A DNA stretch of 64,000 nucleotides from Tetracentron sinense (lineage: Eukaryota; Streptophyta; Magnoliopsida; Trochodendrales; Trochodendraceae). The notes under the pieces were generated by a model. It was not told the DNA's origin and made no database searches. It saw nothing but the letters and a program-made list of their open reading frames with translations. Below, piece after piece: positions 59,763-64,000 of this stretch. The DNA lies in contig CM026560.1 of assembly GCA_015143295.1 (NCBI GenBank), positions 7,318,501 to 7,382,500 of the forward strand, read 5' to 3'. Position numbers and translations under genes: made by a program. Every line of letters starts with the position of its first letter. Positions within the stretch are counted from its first letter, which is position 1.

Positions 59763-60418
59763 ATTGAAAGGACAACTCAAAGAGGAATTGTATGATGCAT
59801 AGACATGTTTTAGTTTCATAATAATTATGACTTGATAAAATATTTATGTATGAGGTTGGTAGAAAGGATTATGAACTATACTCCTCCCATTACTTGTATA
59901 TGATGTTGTTCGTTATTACCATTGTTAGTTAGGGGCTTGTACTCGCTGAGTATTCCATGCTCAGCCGTACTTTCATGTCGGCAGGTACCCGAGTCCCTCT
60001 CGACATATGTGATCCGGGTCCTTGGACAGAGGAGGACTACGGCGAGGAGGAACCTTATGAGGATCTAGTAGTGAAGCCTTAGGCGGAGGCCAGAGACTTA
60101 GACCATTGGCCCCACGGGGGTGAATATTGAGCGGACAAAGTTGTATTTTGTCTTTTGTATTTTGTTAGGTGGGCCTGTCCACCTTAGGCTTAGACGTGTT
60201 GTAAATATGTTAAACTTGGAATACTGTTTTGGAACTTTAGAAGAAAAAAAAAAGAGTTGGTTGCGCTTCCGCATTTTTATGTTTAGCTTCCGCGCTCTGA
60301 TTATCATTGTATTAGTATTATATTTTGCCTTGTTCATTACAGGATGGTTTGGCAGGTTTGTATAGTCCACCTAAAGTATCCCTAAACTCCTAGGGGGTAT
60401 TTTGGGGCGTGACAGAGG

Positions 60419-60751
60419 TGGTATCAGAGCTCTAGGCATTAGAGTCCCTAGGGTCGCTTAGTACTAGATACCATAATTGAACAAGGCATTAGGTGTAGGA
60501 AAGAGTTGTATTCCAAGTATAGACTAACAAGTTAGTCTTAGTCAAAATAGGTTGAACTTCAACCAAACTTAGAATCCTACGCTAGGAACATGACGTGTAT
60601 GTTATGATATGATGTTGTATACCATGTGTGCATAAATTGTGTTGTGCTTATTAAATATGTCTGATGAATATGTATTAAGTGAATTGCGAAATTGTATTAA
60701 ATGCGTATCCAAGTTAGACTCATGTGGTACTGTCGTTCTCAGGATCACATC
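60419..60751 (+). other. G7 primer-binding site and leader
   Basis: TGGTATCAGAGC at 60419-60430 is a perfect primer site 4 bp after the LTR. The leader is non-coding and ends CGTTCTCAG|GA before ATG 60752. Confidence 0.9.
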
Positions 60752-61988
60752 ATGAGACGCAGTGCTCGGGGTCGCGGATACAATACGAGGGGAAGTGGAA
60801 GTGATGCCCATTCCGGTGACGAGCAACCCGATTTTGCCCAAGCTTTTGCATCTATAGCCGAGACTTTGGCTATGTTAGCAGCAAGGCCGGTTGCTGTTAC
60901 TCCTTCTACGCCTCCGCCACCTCCGACACACCATGCTTCAGGATTGGAGGCATTTAGGAGATTGCGTCCTCCTACCTTCTTCGGTACTACTGACCCCATG
61001 GTCGCCGAGGCATGGGTGATGCAATTGGAAAAGATTTTTAGAGCGCTCCACTGCACGGATGAACAGAGAGTGGACTGGGCCACCTTCGTAATGGAAGGTG
61101 CGGCCGAGCATTGGTGGAGAGCCACACAGAGACAGAGGGCGTCCACCAGGGCGGGGGAGCTGTGGACATGGTCGGAATTTTTGGATGTCTTCTATAAACA
61201 GTATTTTCCGGCGGCTGTCAAAGAACAGAAGGAGATTGAATTCATGACTCTTGAACAAGGAGAGTTGAGTGTGGCCGATTATGAGGCTACCTTCGTGGAG
61301 TTGTCGAGATTCGCACCTCACCTAATTGCATCGGAGCATTTGCGAGTCAGGAAATTTGAGCGGGGATTGAAACCCTCCATTAGAGACAGGGTCTCGATGT
61401 TCCAGGTGGCTATCTGGGGAGAGGTTGTGTGCAAGGCAAAGCTTGCCGAGAAGAATTCGGAAGAATTCTTCAAGAGAAGGGATGTGGCTCGAGGCCAATC
61501 GAGTAGTTCGGGGTCGGCAGACAAGAGGGCTAGGGCAGCCCCATATCAGGCATCCAAGCCGATACGGTCACAGAGGCCTCCCTTGACATCACAGGTATCT
61601 CGGCCTACCACTACACCGGTACCTCGTCCCACACTTTCACAGGCCACCCGATATGTTCCACCTTCATCCTCATCAGCATTTGAGGAGTGCTCCTATTGTG
61701 GTCGGAGCCACCGGATTGGTGAATGTCGGAGGATTTCGGGTGGGTGCTTTCACTGTGGAGATGTGAATCACATGGTCAGGGATTGCCCACGCAGGCAGCT
61801 GCAGCCTATCCAACCCCAGGGGAGTTGGCCCCCAGTTTGATAGGATTCCCAGCCGGGATCCTCACAGGCTTCTGCGTCTAGGCCTTCACGACCCACACCG
61901 TCCACTCCACCGCCTCGTAGGGCAAACCAGGGTCAGGTTTTTGCCTTATCGAAATGGGATGCACGTGCATCTGACGATGTCGTGCAAG
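60752..61988 (+). pseudogene. gag: G7 gag, nearly intact with two adjacent stops
   Basis: The start at 60752 (MRRSARGRGYNTRG) is chosen because it follows the CTCAG word as in G1, G2 and G6. An in-frame ATG at 60701 exists in the leader. The frame is open for about 362 codons: a variable Pro/Ala-rich N-region, the capsid core (EAFRRLRPPTFFGTTDPMVA, EHWWRA, WTWSEFLDVFYKQYFP, DYEATFVELSRFAPH) and the finger pair CSYCGRSHRIGEC and [14 protein letters not shown], both complete. TGA TAG at 61838-61843 interrupt the Pro-rich tail. The same frame then continues ([18 protein letters not shown]) to DDVVQ at the donor-like site. Best-kept gag of the window. Confidence 0.92.
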
Positions 61989-62124
61989 GTACGCTATCAT
62001 GCTAAAGTTTCGAGTTGTAATTGGCTGTTATTATGTAATGTGATTGCTTATATGTATGACATGCTACCTATACTTATGTGTTATTGCGTGAAATCTATTA
62101 ACGTGAATTTAATTAATCACACAG
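61989..62124 (+). other. Putative gag-pol intron, G7 copy (136 nt)
   Basis: GTGCAAG|GTACGC ... CACACAG|GTGCG. The gag codon phase at 61988 is one base, and the protease frame begins with two bases (GT), so removal gives [14 protein letters not shown] exactly in frame. The stretch is AT-rich and closes the gag frame with TAA after 15 bases. The ends carry a direct repeat: AGGTACGCTAT (61987-61997) and AGGTGCGTTAT (62123-62133), 9 of 11 alike, 136 bp apart. Confidence 0.6.
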
Positions 62125-64000
62125 GTGCGTTATTAGTGAATGAATGCCTAGCCCGAGTGTTGATCGACACAGGATCCACTCATTCCTTTGTATCGCCTAG
62201 CTTTGCGAAAGGATTTCCAACCAAGTCCAGTCAGTTGAAGCATGAATTAACCATCTCCACACCGCTCGGCAAGTCAGTGGACATGGACCGTATATACAGG
62301 GACTGTGTAGTCCAAGTGGGACAGAATGAGTTGTTAGCCGACCTCATCATCCTGGACTTCCAAGATTTAGATTTCGATGTCATACTTGGTATGGATTGGC
62401 TATCGGCTCACCACAGACATGTGGCATGTTTCGAGAAGATGGTGAACTTTGAGCCGATGGGAATTAAGCCATTTCACTTTCGAGGGTTGAGGGAAAGAGA
62501 CATTGCTCCCCTCGCAGCTTTGAGCTTAGCAAACCCAGAAGCACAAAACTCCTCGGTCATCCCGGTCGTGAGTGAGTTCTTGGATATGTTTCCAGAGGAA
62601 CTTCCCGGATTGCCTCTAAATCTGGAGATTGAGTTCGCTATAGAGCTTACTCCAGGCACCACTCCGATTTCAAGGGCGCCGTATAGAATGGCCCCAATAA
62701 AGCTTGAAGAATTGAAGAAGCAAATTGAGGAGCTACAACAACTTGGTTTCATCCAACCAAGTGTGTCACTATGGGGAGCTCCGGTCCTCTTTGTGAAAAA
62801 GAAAGACAGGTCAATGAGAATGTGCATAGATTACCGGCAGTTGAACAAGATAACTATTAAGAATCGTTATCCTTTGCCTCGGATAGACGACTTGTTTGAC
62901 CAACTGAAGGGAGCGAGATTTTTCTCCAAGATTGATCTTAGATCGGGGTATCATCAGTTAAAGATCAAGGCGGCAGATGTTCCGAAGTCGGCTTTCAGGA
63001 CTCGGTTCCTTGTCATGTCTTTTGGGCTGACGAATGCACCGGCGGCGTTCATGGATTTGATGAACCGGGTGTTCCGATCGTACTTGGATCGATGTGTGAT
63101 TGTGTTCATAGATGACATTTTGGTGTATTCCCAGACACGGGAAGATCACGCACGAGACCTTCGTCTTGCTCTGGAGATATTGAGAGAGCATAGGCTATAC
63201 GCTAAGTTAAGCAAGTGTGAATTTTGGTTGAAGAAGGTGGCGTTCCTAGGCCACGTAGTGTCGGCCAAGGGTATTTCTGTTGACCCGGCAAAGATAGAGG
63301 CAGTTATGATATTGGTTGTGGTTGTCAGACTCACGAAGTCCGCCCATTTCTTACCGTACCGGACTACATTTAACTCAAATCAGTTAGCTGCCTTGTACAT
63401 CAAAGAGATAGTCTGATTACACGGAGTGCCAGTGAGCATTGTCTCAGACCAGGATCCAAGGTTCACATCCAGGTTTTGGAGAAGTTTTCAGGATGCCATG
63501 GATTCCCGACTAGACTTTAGCACGGCCTTCCATCCACAGACGGATGGGCAAACCGAGTGAGTGAATCAGATTATTGAAGACATGCTCCGTGCATGTATGC
63601 TAGACTTCAAGGGAAGTTGGGCGGATCACCTACCTTTGGTGGAATTCGCCTACAACAATAGTTACCAGGCAAGCATACAGATGGCACCCTTTGAGGCTTT
63701 GTATGGAAGGAGTTGTAGATCTCCGTTGTATTGGGATGAAGTGGGAGAAAGAAAAATTTTGGGCCCCGAGTTGATTGAACAAACTGCGGATAGAGTCAAG
63801 CTCATCCGGGAAAGGTTGAAGACCGCACAAGACCGACAGAAAAGCTATGCCGACAATCGAAGGAGGGATCTTGAATATCGAGTTGGGGACTTTGTTTTTG
63901 TCAAGATTTCACCAACCAAGGGTGTTATACGATTCGGGAAGAGAGGCAAGCTTAGCCCGAGATATGTGGGTCCGTTCGAGATCATTACTCGAGTCGGTGA
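62125..64000 (+). pseudogene. pol: G7 pol: protease and RT joined to integrase by deletion
   Basis: The protease has [21 protein letters not shown] with intact DTG. RT runs from about 62600 ([16 protein letters not shown]) through FIDDILVYS near 63106 to AKIEAVM near 63308. Five residues (the YGHYE place) are missing after FRTR at about 63006. At about 63309 the frame jumps into integrase ([17 protein letters not shown]), so RNase H, the integrase zinc region and the first catalytic Asp are deleted. A stop follows KEIV (63414). Integrase continues with [17 protein letters not shown] (stop at about 63558), FEALYGRSCRSPLYWDE and GPFEIITRVG at the window edge. Confidence 0.92.

Larger units (their letters stand above)
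57912..60414 (+). mobile_element. G7 gypsy 5' LTR
   Basis: 2503 bp, TGTAGCACCCC ... TTTTGGGGCGTGACA. It contains the conserved block (58046-58107), palindromes (58125-58312), a GAGAGCTAGAGAGTGAG leader, a long hairpin array (59153-59762), CTGAGTATTCCATGCTCAG with TCGGCAG|GTACC (59947-59990), TTACAG|GATGG near 60339 and the CTCCTAGGGGGTATTTTGGGG end. No clear TATA box. The 3' LTR lies outside the window. Small frames inside match no domain. Confidence 0.93.

Overview
The window is nested plant retrotransposon DNA. I find no host gene, rRNA, tRNA gene or CRISPR array. A flowering plant is indicated by Ty3/gypsy elements with a chromodomain-like C-terminus, Ty1/copia elements, a plant-type LINE with a zf-RVT/RNase H tail, initiator-Met-type primer sites (TGGTATCAGAGC), TG...CA LTRs and 5-bp target duplications. 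Without a single-copy gene the species cannot be named.

Layout, with names used below. G1 (gypsy, +) 1-10426, cut off at the left window edge and split by a copia solo LTR (5534-7748, duplication AGATT). C1 (copia, -) 10427-11456, a fragment with gag, primer site and part of an LTR. G2 (gypsy, +) 11457 to about 23381, with gag split by G3, a gypsy solo LTR (15150-17476, -, duplication CAGCC). An orphan stretch runs 23382-23868. C2 (copia, +) 23869-44775 is split in its 5' LTR by C3, a non-autonomous copia-derived element (24790-34582, -, duplication TAAAG), and in its RT/RNase H by G4, a gypsy LTR remnant (39301-42175, -). A C3-type LTR fragment follows (44776-45213). G5 (gypsy, -) 45214-57716 has its LTR split by a LINE tail (46727-48197) and by G6 (48622-55196, +), a complete LTR-gag-LTR element without pol. 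After two short LTR scraps (57717-57911) comes G7 (gypsy, +) 57912-64000, running off the window.

Every long coding frame is broken. The gypsy order is gag (two zinc fingers), PR, RT, RNase H, INT, chromodomain-like tail. Most premature stops look like C-to-T transitions, as expected of methylated silenced copies.

The unexplained structure is in the gypsy LTRs. Seven LTR families share one plan: a conserved block of about 60 bp, then a cluster of family-specific 14-16 bp palindromes, often a TATA box, then a tandem array of short units that in six families can fold into hairpins, then a shared CTGAG...CTCAG hairpin with a nearby AG|GT. In G7 the array has nine units in an alternating order, and the two hairpin arms change together in three paired versions (covariation). 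The gag and pol frames of these elements are also separated by a 136-146 nt AT-rich stretch that looks like a spliceosomal intron. In G7 its removal joins gag to protease exactly in frame. These two are the best candidates for undescribed biology here.
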